Positions 1-8,544 are shown, counted from the stretch's first letter. The stretch is 64,000 bases of DNA from Methanoregulaceae archaeon PtaB.Bin056 (GCA_002067095.1 MVQD01000097.1:1-64000), one strand, 5' to 3'. Program-made: numbers and translations. Notes: a model not told the origin generated them from the letters alone.

Positions 1-5
1 GGGGT

Positions 6-1103
6 ATGACATCCAGGAGTGTGCGCCCCGTGATGCCAGTTGACCCCGCAGATATCAGGATAAGGGTTCTCCAATCCGCCATCCTCGCCCCGAGCCCCCA
101 CAACACCCAGCCCTGGAGAGTGGCATTCAAGGGAGAAGAGAGGATCCTCCTGTCAATAGACCGAACCCGGCTGATACCAGGGTGCGACCCGATCGGAAGG
201 CAGGCCTATATATCAGCCGGGGCTTTCCTCGAGAACCTCGACCTTGCCGCGAAATCGGAGGGCTTCCGTGCAGATATCGACCTGTTCCCAGGGGGATGGC
301 CCGATGCGCGGACGGTCGCAGAAGATCCGGTCGCCCACGTCGATCTCGTCGAGGACAGGCGGGTCGGGTGTGACCCTCTCTTCCGCCAGGTCCCACTTCG
401 CCATACCAACCGGCGCCGTTTCGAAAAGATGAAAGTCCCGCTGAAAGCCGCTGGTGAACTCACCGCCTCCTACGACTTTTCCCTGGTACCTCTCGGGTTC
501 TCATCCGATGACGACCTCATCCGCAGCGTCGCAGACCTTGCCAGTGATGCGATGGAGATCGAGCTTGCAGACAGAGAGAGAATGCGCGAGACACTGCAGT
601 ACTTCAGGTTCACAGACAGGGAGGCGCGCAGTTCGCCCGAAGGGTTCGGGCACGCCCAGTCAGGATACGGGTACCTGGCGCGGTTCTTCATCGGGAGGTT
701 CGTCCTCACCAGGGAGCGGGCCTCCACCTCCCCCGAGTCCTTCTCGCGCATGGCAAAAAAGAGTGTCCGGGAGCAGCTTGCGGGCGCAGGCGGGATCGGA
801 TGGCTCTCAACCAAGGGGGATCACCGGGTCGACCAGGTACGTGCAGGCAGGGCCTACCAGAGAGTTCACCTCAAGGCATGCGCGCTCGGCCTTGCGCTCC
901 AGCCAGTGAGCCAGATCATCGCAGATTATCCTGGTATGGCCAAACTCCGTTCAGAAATACACGAGTTGCTCGGTGTCCCCGGTACTCATACCATACAGAT
1001 GCTCTTCCGTCTGGGGTATGCCGCCCCTGTCCCTGCCACGCCGCGAAGAGCTCTCGGCGAATTTTTTTTGAAAAGAACTGACTCCCCGGCCCCCTCAACC
1101 TGA
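6..1103 (+). CDS. Acg-like nitroreductase-family FMN-binding protein
   Basis: A 365-residue protein of the nitroreductase fold, Acg-like subgroup. The N-terminal APSPHNTQPW motif (about residues 28-37) is the usual FMN-contacting segment, and the body (RRVGCDPLF, RHTNRR) fits this family. No signal peptide or membrane segment is visible, so it should be cytosolic. The substrate is unknown; relatives reduce nitro compounds or sequester flavin. The start lies only 5 bases into the window, so the promoter is outside. A second Met at residue 10 (base 33) is equally possible. It converges on the GntP-type permease gene with 3 bases between the stops. Family call is reasonably firm; function is inference. 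Confidence 0.75.
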   Translation: MTSRSVRPVMPVDPADIRIRVLQSAILAPSPHNTQPWRVAFKGEERILLSIDRTRLIPGCDPIGRQAYISAGAFLENLDLAAKSEGFRADIDLFPGGWPDARTVAEDPVAHVDLVEDRRVGCDPLFRQVPLRHTNRRRFEKMKVPLKAAGELTASYDFSLVPLGFSSDDDLIRSVADLASDAMEIELADRERMRETLQYFRFTDREARSSPEGFGHAQSGYGYLARFFIGRFVLTRERASTSPESFSRMAKKSVREQLAGAGGIGWLSTKGDHRVDQVRAGRAYQRVHLKACALGLALQPVSQIIADYPGMAKLRSEIHELLGVPGTHTIQMLFRLGYAAPVPATPRRALGEFFLKRTDSPAPST

Positions 1104-1106
1104 AAG

Positions 1107-2378
1107 TCACCCCCCCGCCAGCACTGCCTGGAGTCCCAGCGCAGTGGCAAGCACCACCACCCCGCATATAAAGAGGGGCAGAGTGTAATTTCTCACGACC
1201 TCCCATATACTCCCCCCGGTGGTCCGCTGCAGCAGCCAGAAGTAGGGGTCCGAGAGGTAGGAGACCACGCAGGTCCCGGCGGCAACCGAGAGGATGAGGG
1301 GGATCGGGTGCATGGAAGCTGATACTGCGGACCCGGCAAGTACCTGCGACGAGATCACGGCACTGACGACCCTGGACCCCTGGGCGGCCTGGATGACAGC
1401 AGTGAATGCAAAAGGGATCACCACAAGAGGCAGGGCCGCCACCATCCCGGGGAAGACAGTCTCCGGAAAACCGCTGGCCACGATTACGCTGCCGAATGCC
1501 CCTGCCCCGCAGATATCAAACATGATGATCCCCGCATGACGCGTCCCACTTAAAAGCCCCGCGGTCCTCGCCTCCGGCGTGGCAAGCACCATGCAGGCCA
1601 GCAGGCCGGCCAGCATGATGCACTGGATCATGCTCTCGTGGGAGAGGGGAAAGACGATCGAGAAGAGGGGGATTGCCGCAAGAATTGCAAGGAACGGTGC
1701 CCAGGCCCGCCAGTGGATGCCCCCTGCGGCCACACCGTCACCCCTCTTTTCCTCCAGATGAGGCTGGTCCTCCCTTCCCCGGCTGGCCCGGGCCTTGAAG
1801 GCGAAGACCACGCCGCAGAGAAGGAGCAGCGAGAGGGGGACTGCAACCAGGTCAAAGAATATTGGAGATGCGCCACTCCCAAGCCCGCTGAAGAGCGGGA
1901 TGACCACCGGAGTGGGGTAGATGAGGGTGTAGGAGAGTACGCTTCCCACCGCCGTAAGGTACAGGAGGCCCTTCCCTGACTGCTCCCCTCCCATCCGCTC
2001 GAGCAGGGGAGTGAGCATGACAAACGCAGTGATGCAGCAGGTGGCAGGAAGTGCGAAGAGATACCCTGCAAGGCCCGAGAGGGAATGCGCATCGCGGGTC
2101 ATTCGCCGCAGGTCGGATACCAGGCCTTCGATCAGGCCCTGCGCATGGAGGGTCTTTGCGATGACGGCCCCGCAGAGGATGATGACCACAAAGATGGCAA
2201 ATATCTTCCCGAGCCCATTGATTGCGGCCAGGATCACCTGGTCAGGACCCATGCCCGAGAGCAGGCCAAAGAAGAGGGCTCCGGCAAGCAGGGTGAAGAA
2301 AGGGGGAGCCCGCACCCGGATGCTCATCACGGTGAGCAGGAGCAGTGCGAGGAGAAAGGTCAGAAGTCCGTGCAGCAT
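1107..2378 (-). CDS. GntP-type membrane permease
   Basis: A 423-residue, almost entirely hydrophobic protein with about ten to twelve predicted membrane spans. The order of segments (GALFFGLLSGMGPDQV, then a long glycine-rich span, LPATCCITAFVMLTPL, and a central loop rich in charged residues around position 200) resembles the GntP/DcuC-like carboxylate permeases. The substrate cannot be read from sequence; gluconate and related sugar acids or dicarboxylates are typical of the family. It is the last gene of a minus-strand run that starts with the YkgJ-type protein and acylphosphatase; the 36-base gap to acyP suggests co-transcription. Confidence 0.6.
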   Translation of the reverse strand: MLHGLLTFLLALLLLTVMSIRVRAPPFFTLLAGALFFGLLSGMGPDQVILAAINGLGKIFAIFVVIILCGAVIAKTLHAQGLIEGLVSDLRRMTRDAHSLSGLAGYLFALPATCCITAFVMLTPLLERMGGEQSGKGLLYLTAVGSVLSYTLIYPTPVVIPLFSGLGSGASPIFFDLVAVPLSLLLLCGVVFAFKARASRGREDQPHLEEKRGDGVAAGGIHWRAWAPFLAILAAIPLFSIVFPLSHESMIQCIMLAGLLACMVLATPEARTAGLLSGTRHAGIIMFDICGAGAFGSVIVASGFPETVFPGMVAALPLVVIPFAFTAVIQAAQGSRVVSAVISSQVLAGSAVSASMHPIPLILSVAAGTCVVSYLSDPYFWLLQRTTGGSIWEVVRNYTLPLFICGVVVLATALGLQAVLAGG

Positions 2379-2414
2379 GGTCCCCCGGAGAGCCCGGTTG
2401 AATCGGATACTCGG

Positions 2415-2690
2415 TTATCTCCGTATCTCAAATCCATCACCCGGATTGGACGCCTCGTGCCATTCCACCGTGATCCCGCGGACACTGATAAAGGGATCAC
2501 CTTCCGCCCTGATCGCGTCCAGGAACTTCATAAGGAGGGCCTCTTCTCCCACCGCGGACACGCTCACTGTCCCGTCCGGGTTGTTCCGCACCCACCCTGC
2601 CACTCCGAGGCAGGCGGCCTGGTCTCTCACGAAGTATCGGTAGCCGACCCCCTGCACTCGTCCCGACACCACTGCACGCACCTCTCTCAT
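2415..2690 (-). CDS. acyP: acylphosphatase
   Basis: A 91-residue protein with both signature motifs of acylphosphatase: VSGRVQGVGYRYFVR near residues 8-22, holding the catalytic Arg, and GWVRNNPDGTV near 31-41, holding the catalytic Asn. It hydrolyses the carboxyl-phosphate bond of acyl phosphates such as carbamoyl phosphate or 1,3-bisphosphoglycerate in the cytosol. The length matches the family (about 90-100). It sits between a Cys-cluster protein (106 bases upstream) and the permease (36 bases downstream), with no obvious functional link. Confidence 0.93.
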   Translation of the reverse strand: MREVRAVVSGRVQGVGYRYFVRDQAACLGVAGWVRNNPDGTVSVSAVGEEALLMKFLDAIRAEGDPFISVRGITVEWHEASNPGDGFEIRR

Positions 2691-2796
2691 TGGACCACTC
2701 CCGGCACCAACACTCTTTCCCGGAGAAACCGTCGGTCGAAGACTCCCCCGTCCCTGCAGGAGCCGTAACAGTGAAGAATCCGGCTCTCTTCTCCCC

Positions 2797-3261
2797 TCAT
2801 TCCAGGGACCTCCTCCACCGTGATTCCTCCTTCCTCTTCAGGGCAGGGCAGCGGTTGAAGTGCGTCTCGCCCCACACCCAGGGCTGGTAATTCCTGCACA
2901 TCTCCGGCTTTTGTGCATGGACACCGCAGATGTACCTGTTTTTTGCGATCCTTCGAAGAAAAGGGCAGACCGGCAAATACCCTCCCGTCGAGGGGTCCCG
3001 CATCTCCACTGCGCGGATTTCGGAGATGTCCTGCGGGGAGAGTTCAGTGCACCAGACCCACCTGCCGTCATCAAGGCAGGCCATGAAGAACCGGAGGATA
3101 TCGCCCCTTCCGTTCTCCATCCAGGAGAAGAGGTTTTCGGGAGCAGGGGTGATCCTGTCCCCGAATATCTTGCAGCAGAGCCCGCACTTGAGGCAGTCAT
3201 TGGCCTCATCGAATTCCGACCCTGGATCACTCTCCGTATCTTCCCCTTTCCCGGTCCCCAT
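2797..3261 (-). CDS. YkgJ-family cysteine-cluster protein
   Basis: A 154-residue protein of the YkgJ/UPF0153 family of putative zinc- or iron-chelating proteins. The cluster CLKCGLCC is at residues 23-30. Further conserved cysteines occur at VCPFL, ICGVHAQKPEMCRNY and RCPALKR, the usual order in this family. No membrane segment is visible. The biochemical role is unknown. A second, shorter member of the same family is divergently encoded 137 bases away (3399), so the pair probably arose by duplication. The start is the first Met; the N-terminal 20 residues are acidic and weakly constrained. Confidence 0.8.
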   Translation of the reverse strand: MGTGKGEDTESDPGSEFDEANDCLKCGLCCKIFGDRITPAPENLFSWMENGRGDILRFFMACLDDGRWVWCTELSPQDISEIRAVEMRDPSTGGYLPVCPFLRRIAKNRYICGVHAQKPEMCRNYQPWVWGETHFNRCPALKRKEESRWRRSLE

Positions 3262-3398
3262 TGCAGGAATAGTTACGCATTCCCCCTTATCTCTCTTTCA
3301 TTTTCCGCCTGCAGGACTCCTTCGTTTCGCGGCATCTCCCTCGAAATATCACGCATCCCTGCATTTATTGGGTATTCGTGCGAGAATGGTACGTCACA

Positions 3399-3869
3399 AT
3401 GGCATTCGAATGCAGGCAGTGCGGCAGGTGCTGCATGTACATGGGGGACTATATCGTGATCGAACGCCAGATCGGACCACTTACATTTCTCGGGTGTTCG
3501 GTATCCACGGGCACCACGTTTCTTGCGAGGGTCGATGCCGACAAGCAGGACCTCTTCTCTGACCGCACGTGGTCGGTTCGGCACCCCTCCGCCTGCCCGT
3601 TCCTCCGCCCGTCGGGAGAGCGGATCGTCTGCACCATCCACGAGACGAGCCCGGCGCAGTGCAAGGCCTATCGCTGCGTGATCGCCAGGATCCGCACATC
3701 CGACGGAGTTGAGAGAGGCTATGTGACGGGGACATATGCACTCCACAGCGAGGACCCTCTCCTCCGCGAGGCATGGAGAGAGGTGGAGGGAGAGATTGCG
3801 GTGGATCCGGAGGGCGCAGAAGAGCGGATCCCCTCCATTCTCGCCCGCCGGGGCTATTGTTGTCAATGA
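3399..3869 (+). CDS. YkgJ-family cysteine-cluster protein (second copy)
   Basis: A 156-residue protein that opens with the cluster CRQCGRCC at residues 5-12, followed by ACPFL, VCTIHETSPAQCKAYRC and a C-terminal CC pair. This is the same plan as the divergent gene at 2797-3261. I chose the ATG at 3399 rather than the GTG at 3378 because the cluster normally begins within a few residues of the start. A TATA-like element (gcatttatt, about 3360-3368) lies about 33 bases upstream, which would give a very short leader. Metal binding is inferred from the family; the partner and role are unknown. Confidence 0.78.
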   Translation: MAFECRQCGRCCMYMGDYIVIERQIGPLTFLGCSVSTGTTFLARVDADKQDLFSDRTWSVRHPSACPFLRPSGERIVCTIHETSPAQCKAYRCVIARIRTSDGVERGYVTGTYALHSEDPLLREAWREVEGEIAVDPEGAEERIPSILARRGYCCQ

Positions 3870-3947
3870 GGCGGGCAGGGCCCCATGTCCGCCCCGGGTC
3901 CTGTCCTCCTTCAGAATCTTGATATCACTTCCACGAGATTCCATAGC

Positions 3948-4424
3948 ATGGAGATCCTGAAGATACCCAAGATGGAGAAGAAGGAGTACGACCAAGTCAT
4001 TCACGAAGGCCATCTCAGTCGTATTGCCTTCAGGGGTGTGGATTTTCCCTACATCGCCCCGTTCCTGTACGTGTTCGACGGTAAGTACCTCTACTTTCTC
4101 TCCACCAGGTATGGGAGGAAGATAGAGTTCTACAGGACCAACCCCTCCGTGTCCGTCGAGATAGAGCAGTACTCACCGGACCTCTCCACCTTCCGTTTCG
4201 TGAGTCTCCAGGGCAGGCTCGAGGAGGTCCGGGACCCGGATTATTCGGTCCAGGTCAGGACACGGTTCGTGGACATGATAAAGGACCGGGGGCTCTCTCC
4301 CACCGTCATGTCCGCGCTCGGCCACTCCCCGGGTGACCCGCCCGAGAAGATACTCGAGGAGGAGCGAAACCTCGTGTGGAAACTTGTCGGCGTGAAGGAT
4401 ATCGTCGCGCTCAAGAACGCGTGA
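3948..4424 (+). CDS. PNPOx-like FMN-binding split-barrel protein
   Basis: A 158-residue protein that looks like the pyridoxamine 5'-phosphate oxidase-like split barrel: KKEYDQVIHEGHLSRIAFRG, then PYIAPFLYVFDGKYLYFLS, KIEFYRTNPSVSVEIE and FVSLQGRLEEV. These are typical of small archaeal and bacterial family members that bind FMN, heme or F420. Start chosen at 3948 because the fold begins at the MEKKEYD segment just after it; a longer ORF start at 3885 adds unrelated residues. It follows the second YkgJ-type gene on the same strand by 78 bases. The actual cofactor and substrate cannot be read from sequence. Confidence 0.7.
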   Translation: MEILKIPKMEKKEYDQVIHEGHLSRIAFRGVDFPYIAPFLYVFDGKYLYFLSTRYGRKIEFYRTNPSVSVEIEQYSPDLSTFRFVSLQGRLEEVRDPDYSVQVRTRFVDMIKDRGLSPTVMSALGHSPGDPPEKILEEERNLVWKLVGVKDIVALKNA

Positions 4425-4691
4425 CCCCCCACATTTTTATTCTGTCTCTCGACTCCGGCGATCGGGGAGCGCCGTGTTATCTCGAGGAGGACCAGCACAC
4501 CACCCTGTGCATGCATTACTGATCTTCACCTCGCACAGTCGTTTCCCGCCAGGCTGACCGGAACCATGACCCTCCCCAACACTACCGGGGAAAAGAACGG
4601 GTTCAAGGTGGTGATCGAACGCATCCCCCGCCACCGGCATGACGGGGGATACAGGAGCAATTTTAACCCTGTGAATGGCATACTCCCAACC

Positions 4692-5084
4692 ATGGAAGAC
4701 ACCGAGGCCTTTTTTGAGCAGGACACGTTCGCCCGACATGCGGGAATCGAACTGCTGGAGGCAGGGGCCGGCCGGGCCCGCGTCAGGATGGAGATCCAGA
4801 GGATGCATGCCAACAGCCATGGCACGGTGCACGGAGGGGCCATCTACACCCTTGCGGACGCTGCATTTGCTCTCGCCTCAAATTCACACGGCATCCCGGC
4901 AGCCGCCATCAACGCGACGATCGCGTACATGAAGTCGGCCCGGAGCGGGACGCTGTATGCCGAGGCGACGGAGTTTTCAAGGAACCCGAAGCTTGCAACC
5001 TACACCGTCGAGGTGACGGACGAGTCCGGAGAGAAGATCGCGCTCTTCCAGGGCATGGTATACCGCAGGACCCCCCGGCAGTGA
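4692..5084 (+). CDS. PaaI-family hotdog thioesterase
   Basis: A 130-residue hotdog-fold protein. The segment NSHGTVHGGAIYTLADAAFA (about residues 38-57) is the conserved helix and active-site region of PaaI/4HBT thioesterases, including the HGG turn and the acidic residue in LADAA. It probably hydrolyses an acyl- or aryl-CoA. I place the start at 4692, because the 42 extra residues in the longer ORF (from 4566) do not belong to the fold. An AT-rich element (caattttaac, about 4659-4668) lies upstream. The gene converges on a glutamine amidotransferase. Confidence 0.82.
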   Translation: MEDTEAFFEQDTFARHAGIELLEAGAGRARVRMEIQRMHANSHGTVHGGAIYTLADAAFALASNSHGIPAAAINATIAYMKSARSGTLYAEATEFSRNPKLATYTVEVTDESGEKIALFQGMVYRRTPRQ

Positions 5085-5168
5085 CGGTCCCGCCATGGTG
5101 CGGGAGGGGCACCCCTTGTCCTGCCACCCGACCCTCCGCTACCCCAGTGATGCCCCAGGACGACCCGC

Positions 5169-5858
5169 TCAACGCGGCCGCCAGTTGAATCCCTCGGGGC
5201 ACGCGGAAAAGAACCTGTCACAGAGGCGGCGGCAACGATCGTGCAATCCCTGTATATTCCGGCCGGTCTCATCCATCACACGCGCCTGCTCCCCTGAAGG
5301 AAGGTCAGATATCCACTGCCTGATCATACCAGGAGTTGGTTCCAGGTGGAACTGCAGCCCGAGTGCGCTTCCGACCGCCAGGGCCTGGTGAGGGACCTGC
5401 GCTCCCCGGCAGACAAGGTCCGCGCCTGCAGGAAGTGAAAATGTCTCTCCGTGAAACTGGAATGCCATGAACAGGCGGGGAAGACCCGGAAGAATTCCCG
5501 TGTCGCACGCTTCCACCTGGAACCAGCCGATCTCCCTCGTGCAGGAGGTTATCTCCCCCCCGCAGGCTGCAGCGATCATCTGGGCTCCAAGGCAGATTCC
5601 GAGGAGAGGCCTTCCCTTTGCAATCCAGGACCGGATGAGCCTCTTCTCCTGCTCTATGAAAGGGTAGGATGCACCATCGTTCACACTCATCGGTCCTCCC
5701 AGGAGGAGGAGGTGGGTCGAAGAGAGGGACGGCACTTCGTTTGTCTCGTAGACGGGGACTGTCTCACACGAAATCCCTGCTCCACGCGCGTACTCGGAGA
5801 TCACCCCTGCGGGCTCTTCTTCCACGTGCTGGAGTACCGAAAGACTCACGTTTCTCAT
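5169..5858 (-). CDS. class I glutamine amidotransferase-like protein
   Basis: A 229-residue stand-alone class I amidotransferase. The nucleophile elbow GICLGAQM contains the catalytic Cys (about residue 81), LLLLGGPMSVND supplies the oxyanion segment, and LQFHLEPTPGM the catalytic His and Glu. This matches GMP-synthase-glutaminase-like proteins such as those acting in gamma-glutamyl hydrolysis. The acceptor is unknown. An upstream in-frame extension (to 6170) has no homology-like content, so I use the ATG at 5858, which is preceded by an AT-rich stretch. It lies downstream of the secreted repeat protein but separated by a 304-base gap. Confidence 0.8.
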   Translation of the reverse strand: MRNVSLSVLQHVEEEPAGVISEYARGAGISCETVPVYETNEVPSLSSTHLLLLGGPMSVNDGASYPFIEQEKRLIRSWIAKGRPLLGICLGAQMIAAACGGEITSCTREIGWFQVEACDTGILPGLPRLFMAFQFHGETFSLPAGADLVCRGAQVPHQALAVGSALGLQFHLEPTPGMIRQWISDLPSGEQARVMDETGRNIQGLHDRCRRLCDRFFSACPEGFNWRPR

Positions 5859-6162
5859 TTTTATAAACAGGTTGCGCCCGGAAAGGTAGTGACTCTTGTG
5901 CTTGCTGCAGGAAAGAGGGGATCTCGCACATGTCCCAGGAAACTGGCTTCTGCGGGGACCATTTGCGAAAGCCATATGAAACGGAAGGAGAAGGGAGTCG
6001 GGGTTCACAGGAGAGGATCCAGTGAATGCCCTCCAGGGATTTTTCCATATTTCCTGCGTTTCCCATGGCACTGTGGAGGTTTTTGGATCGGGCGGGTATT
6101 CGTCCCGATTCAAAATAGTGGGGGTGGAGAGAAGATACGCTGAATCAAGGGGGTCCTGTTGT

Positions 6163-6693
6163 TCATACACGCCCGGTTGGTATCTCTCTCATCCCTCCCC
6201 TCACTGGTCGCCCCCCTGCCGGCGGGTTGGGAGATGCATTCTTCTGCTCCTCCATGAACGCCCGCATGAGTGTTCGCGCTGTCTCTGTGTCGCCGCTCTC
6301 CACTGCGGTACGAATGGCGCTCACGTCATATCCGGCTGCTTCCAGCCGGTCAAGATGTTCCATCCTGTTCCCAGCATCGCCTGACTGTTTCTCTTTCCGG
6401 CCGTATTTTTCCGAAAGAGAGATGAACTCTTCCTTGTGCTCCTCCATGAATTCCTGCAGGAGTGTCCGGGCAGTTTCCATCTCGCCGCCCTCTACTGCGG
6501 CACGAATGGCGCTCACGTCATATCCGGCTGCTTCCAGCCGGTCAAGATGTTCCAGCATCCGGTCACCTTTTCCGCATGAGTGTTTCAGCAGGGATGGGGG
6601 ATCTCCTGCACTGTTGGCCTGTACAGGCACCGCTCCGATGAGCAGGACGCCAAGGACTGCGGCAATTGCGACGGTTTTTACGACTGTCTTCAT
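6163..6693 (-). CDS. secreted protein with two near-identical ~58-residue repeats
   Basis: A 176-residue protein with an N-terminal signal peptide (MKTVVKTVAIAAVLGVLLIG, cleavage near VQA). It has two tandem units beginning HLDRLEAAGYDVSAIR and ending in an ETARTL..FMEE helix, at about residues 48-88 and 113-153. The DNA of the two units is almost identical (around 6304-6366 and 6495-6556), so the duplication is recent or kept by gene conversion. The charged helical repeats suggest a coiled or helical-bundle extracytoplasmic protein. Function is unknown. A strong ribosome-binding site (ggaggga) precedes the ATG, and an AT-rich promoter lies at about 6737-6775. Confidence 0.7.
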   Translation of the reverse strand: MKTVVKTVAIAAVLGVLLIGAVPVQANSAGDPPSLLKHSCGKGDRMLEHLDRLEAAGYDVSAIRAAVEGGEMETARTLLQEFMEEHKEEFISLSEKYGRKEKQSGDAGNRMEHLDRLEAAGYDVSAIRTAVESGDTETARTLMRAFMEEQKNASPNPPAGGRPVRGGMREIPTGRV

Positions 6694-6736
6694 CTATCCC
6701 TCCATGGGTTGGTCTCAGTGCCGGTTTTCTACCGAC

Positions 6737-6752
6737 GTAAAGTATATTTTAC
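6737..6752. promoter_or_regulatory. 16-bp near-palindrome overlapping a TATA-like promoter
   Basis: The site reads GTAAAGTATATTTTAC, a 16-base palindrome with one mismatched pair. It sits in an AT-only island 44-59 bases upstream of the secreted repeat protein start at 6693, overlapping its probable TATA element. This placement suits a repressor operator. The XRE-type regulator encoded at 6874-7065 is the obvious local candidate to bind it, but that is inference. Confidence 0.4.
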
Positions 6753-6873
6753 TATATGTTATATTAATTTTACCCTTACCGCCCATGCATGGTGAGTGAG
6801 GAGATGATTTCCATATGCCCAGGAATTACCAGTGAAAAGGGTGAGAACAACTTTTTGAAGATAAGGGCCCGGT

Positions 6874-7065
6874 TCAGTCGTAGATGAAGACTTCTTCGAC
6901 GGATACGCCAAAGAACCGGGCGATCTTGAAGGCAAGTTCGAGCGATGGATCGTACTTCCCCTTCTCTATGGCGAGAATGGTCTGGCGGGTCACCTTGAGC
7001 TCCTGCGCAAGCGCCTCCTGCGTCAGGTCATGCATGGCCCGGAATACCTTGATCCTATTCTTCAT
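6874..7065 (-). CDS. XRE-family helix-turn-helix regulator
   Basis: A 63-residue protein that is a single Cro/C1-type helix-turn-helix domain: RIKVFRAMHDLTQEALAQELKVTRQTILAIEKGKYDPSLELAFKIARFFGVSVEEVF. It is the minimal length for this family, with no sensor domain. Start taken at 7065. The gene overlaps the 3' end of the DUF2178-type membrane protein gene by 11 bases, so the two are translated together. Such pairs (short XRE regulator plus small membrane protein) are common in archaea, where the membrane protein may modulate the regulator. Targets are unknown. Confidence 0.88.
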   Translation of the reverse strand: MKNRIKVFRAMHDLTQEALAQELKVTRQTILAIEKGKYDPSLELAFKIARFFGVSVEEVFIYD

Positions 7066-7510
7066 CGGTGTCCCATTCCCCGTACTTTCGCGCATAATAT
7101 ACACGGAACCCGATATACAGGAACGCGATACAGCAGAGCATGATCATCTGGAATATGCCGAAGTAGCCGAGGTGCGGCTCGTCCCTCGGAAAATCGCGGG
7201 GCAGTTCTCGTGGGCGAGGAAGGCCGAGGGGAGTGCCAAAGCCGATAACCGCGCTCCCGAGGCTGACTGCAAAGAAGAGGACCCAGAACACCTCGAGTGT
7301 CCTTGACCCTGCCTTCTGGCTGATCAGCACCGCCCGCTCGTCCTCACGTATATCGGTGATGGTCATCCTGGCCACATAGAGCAGGCCCACACCCATGATG
7401 AATCCGGCCGTGATGATGAGGGGGTTATGCAAAACGACGGAGAGCCAGAACAGCCCTACCTCGATCAGGCCCACAATTCCCAGCATGAGGTAAAAGGTAT
7501 TCTGTTTCAT
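7055..7510 (-). CDS. DUF2178-like integral membrane protein
   Basis: A 151-residue membrane protein with four likely spans: residues about 6-24, 30-48, 75-95 and 120-140. A conserved cytosolic segment, ITDIREDERAVLISQKAGSRTL, lies between spans 2 and 3. That DERxxxIxxKA pattern and the fusion-like overlap with a short XRE regulator fit the DUF2178 family of archaeal membrane proteins. No enzymatic residues are visible. It is the first gene of the two-gene unit and is divergent from the small-export-like gene at 7674. Confidence 0.65.
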   Translation of the reverse strand: MKQNTFYLMLGIVGLIEVGLFWLSVVLHNPLIITAGFIMGVGLLYVARMTITDIREDERAVLISQKAGSRTLEVFWVLFFAVSLGSAVIGFGTPLGLPRPRELPRDFPRDEPHLGYFGIFQMIMLCCIAFLYIGFRVYYARKYGEWDTDEE

Positions 7511-7673
7511 GCGACTCGGATGTCAGTGGTATTTGACATTTTTGCACATAATGGTAACCTTGTCGCAATTCCCGTCTCACCACTCGTCTCCTGGCTTCCC
7601 GGCCGTGATGCCCCCTCACGGGTACGGAAGGCCGAGGGGTATATGTGCCTGTCCTGACCTTACTCTTACAGGA

Positions 7674-8363
7674 ATGCCGTTCATGGATGGTTCCTCTCTG
7701 TTCCGGCCCACAGAAGCGAAAACCCTTCCGCTCACCCTAGTCCGGTTGTTTCTTCCCGTCCTCCTGGCATTTGCGTATTTCTTTGGCAGCTTCCTCATCC
7801 TCCCCCCCGACAAGTCCCTGATCCTCGGCGGGCTGATGATGGTCTACTACATCCCTCCTGCGGGCAAGGAGTCAATCATCCCGCTCGGGATAGGGCTTGG
7901 CATCCCATGGTGGGTGATGGTAATCTCCCTTGCGCTGCTTGATGTCATCACGAGCCTCTTTATGATCCTCAATTTCGGCCTTGCACTCCGCATCCCTGTG
8001 CTCGGCCCATGGATCTCCCGGTTCCTCTCCTCAGGCGACGCGTTCATGCAGAACCATCCATGGCTCTCGCGGTGGTCTGTCCTCGGTGTCGCATTCTTCG
8101 TGTTGCTTCCCCTCCAGGGGACTGGGGGTGTAGGGGCGACGATCGTCGGGATGATTGCAGGGCTCTCTCCGGCCAAGATACTCCTTGCCATAGGGATCGG
8201 TGCAACAGCCGAGTGCCTCGTCTTTGCCCTGGGATCGGAACTGATATGGAGGCTGATACTGGAGAACCTGTACCTCGGCCTCGGGGTTGCATCTGCCGTC
8301 ATCTCCGCCGGCGTTGTCCTCTATCTGGTGCTGCGGCGCCGGTTCAGCGAACTGCACCAATAA
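7674..8363 (+). CDS. small multidrug export-like membrane protein
   Basis: A 229-residue protein with about six membrane spans that resembles the Sm_multidrug_ex (COG2426-like) family. It has the diagnostic PPAGKESIIPLGIGLGIPWW segment after the first spans, an internal amphipathic WISRFLSSGDAFMQ segment, and the glycine-rich PLQGTGGVGATIVGMIAGLSP hairpin. Transport of drugs is a family label, not a demonstrated role. Start at 7674 (ATG; the ATG at 7683 is also possible); the longer ORF from 7509 adds non-hydrophobic sequence. The gene ends right before an eight-T run. Confidence 0.65.
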   Translation: MPFMDGSSLFRPTEAKTLPLTLVRLFLPVLLAFAYFFGSFLILPPDKSLILGGLMMVYYIPPAGKESIIPLGIGLGIPWWVMVISLALLDVITSLFMILNFGLALRIPVLGPWISRFLSSGDAFMQNHPWLSRWSVLGVAFFVLLPLQGTGGVGATIVGMIAGLSPAKILLAIGIGATAECLVFALGSELIWRLILENLYLGLGVASAVISAGVVLYLVLRRRFSELHQ

Positions 8364-8367
8364 AGGC

Positions 8368-8375
8368 TTTTTTTT
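8368..8375 (+). terminator. oligo-T terminator
   Basis: Eight consecutive T on the plus strand begin 5 bases after the stop of the export-like gene, followed by GTCTCCCG. The same T-run plus GTCTCCCG occurs after the antiporter gene ending at 20536. Oligo-T tracts act as intrinsic terminators for archaeal RNA polymerase. Confidence 0.6.
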
Positions 8376-8402
8376 GTCTCCCGTGCGCCGGTCAAATCGT
8401 TG

Positions 8403-8473
8403 CGTATCCGCCGCTTTGGAGGGATTCTCATGAGAATACCTGTCACGGATACGACAGCACATCCCCCGCGGGG
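8403..8473. promoter_or_regulatory. cluster of nested inverted repeats upstream of the P-type ATPase
   Basis: Three perfect dyads lie close together. Outer arms CGTATCCG (8403-8410) and CGGATACG (8446-8453) enclose a 14-base perfect palindrome ATTCTCATGAGAAT (8424-8437); CCCCGCGGGG (8464-8473) follows. They lie 98-168 bases upstream of the ATPase TATA box, outside any coding region I can support. They could be operators or an upstream structured transcript. Confidence 0.45.
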
Positions 8474-8528
8474 TCTGATGAAAAGCCTGCCTGTCACCTT
8501 GGCGGGGCCGTTTGCAAGGCATTTCGCC

Positions 8529-8544
8529 AGGGGAAGTATCCCCT
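8529..8544. promoter_or_regulatory. inverted repeat AGGGGA-N4-TCCCCT
   Basis: A perfect six-base inverted repeat with a four-base spacer, ending 26 bases before the TATA-like element at 8571. This is a typical position for an archaeal activator or repressor site. The binding protein is unknown. Confidence 0.4.
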
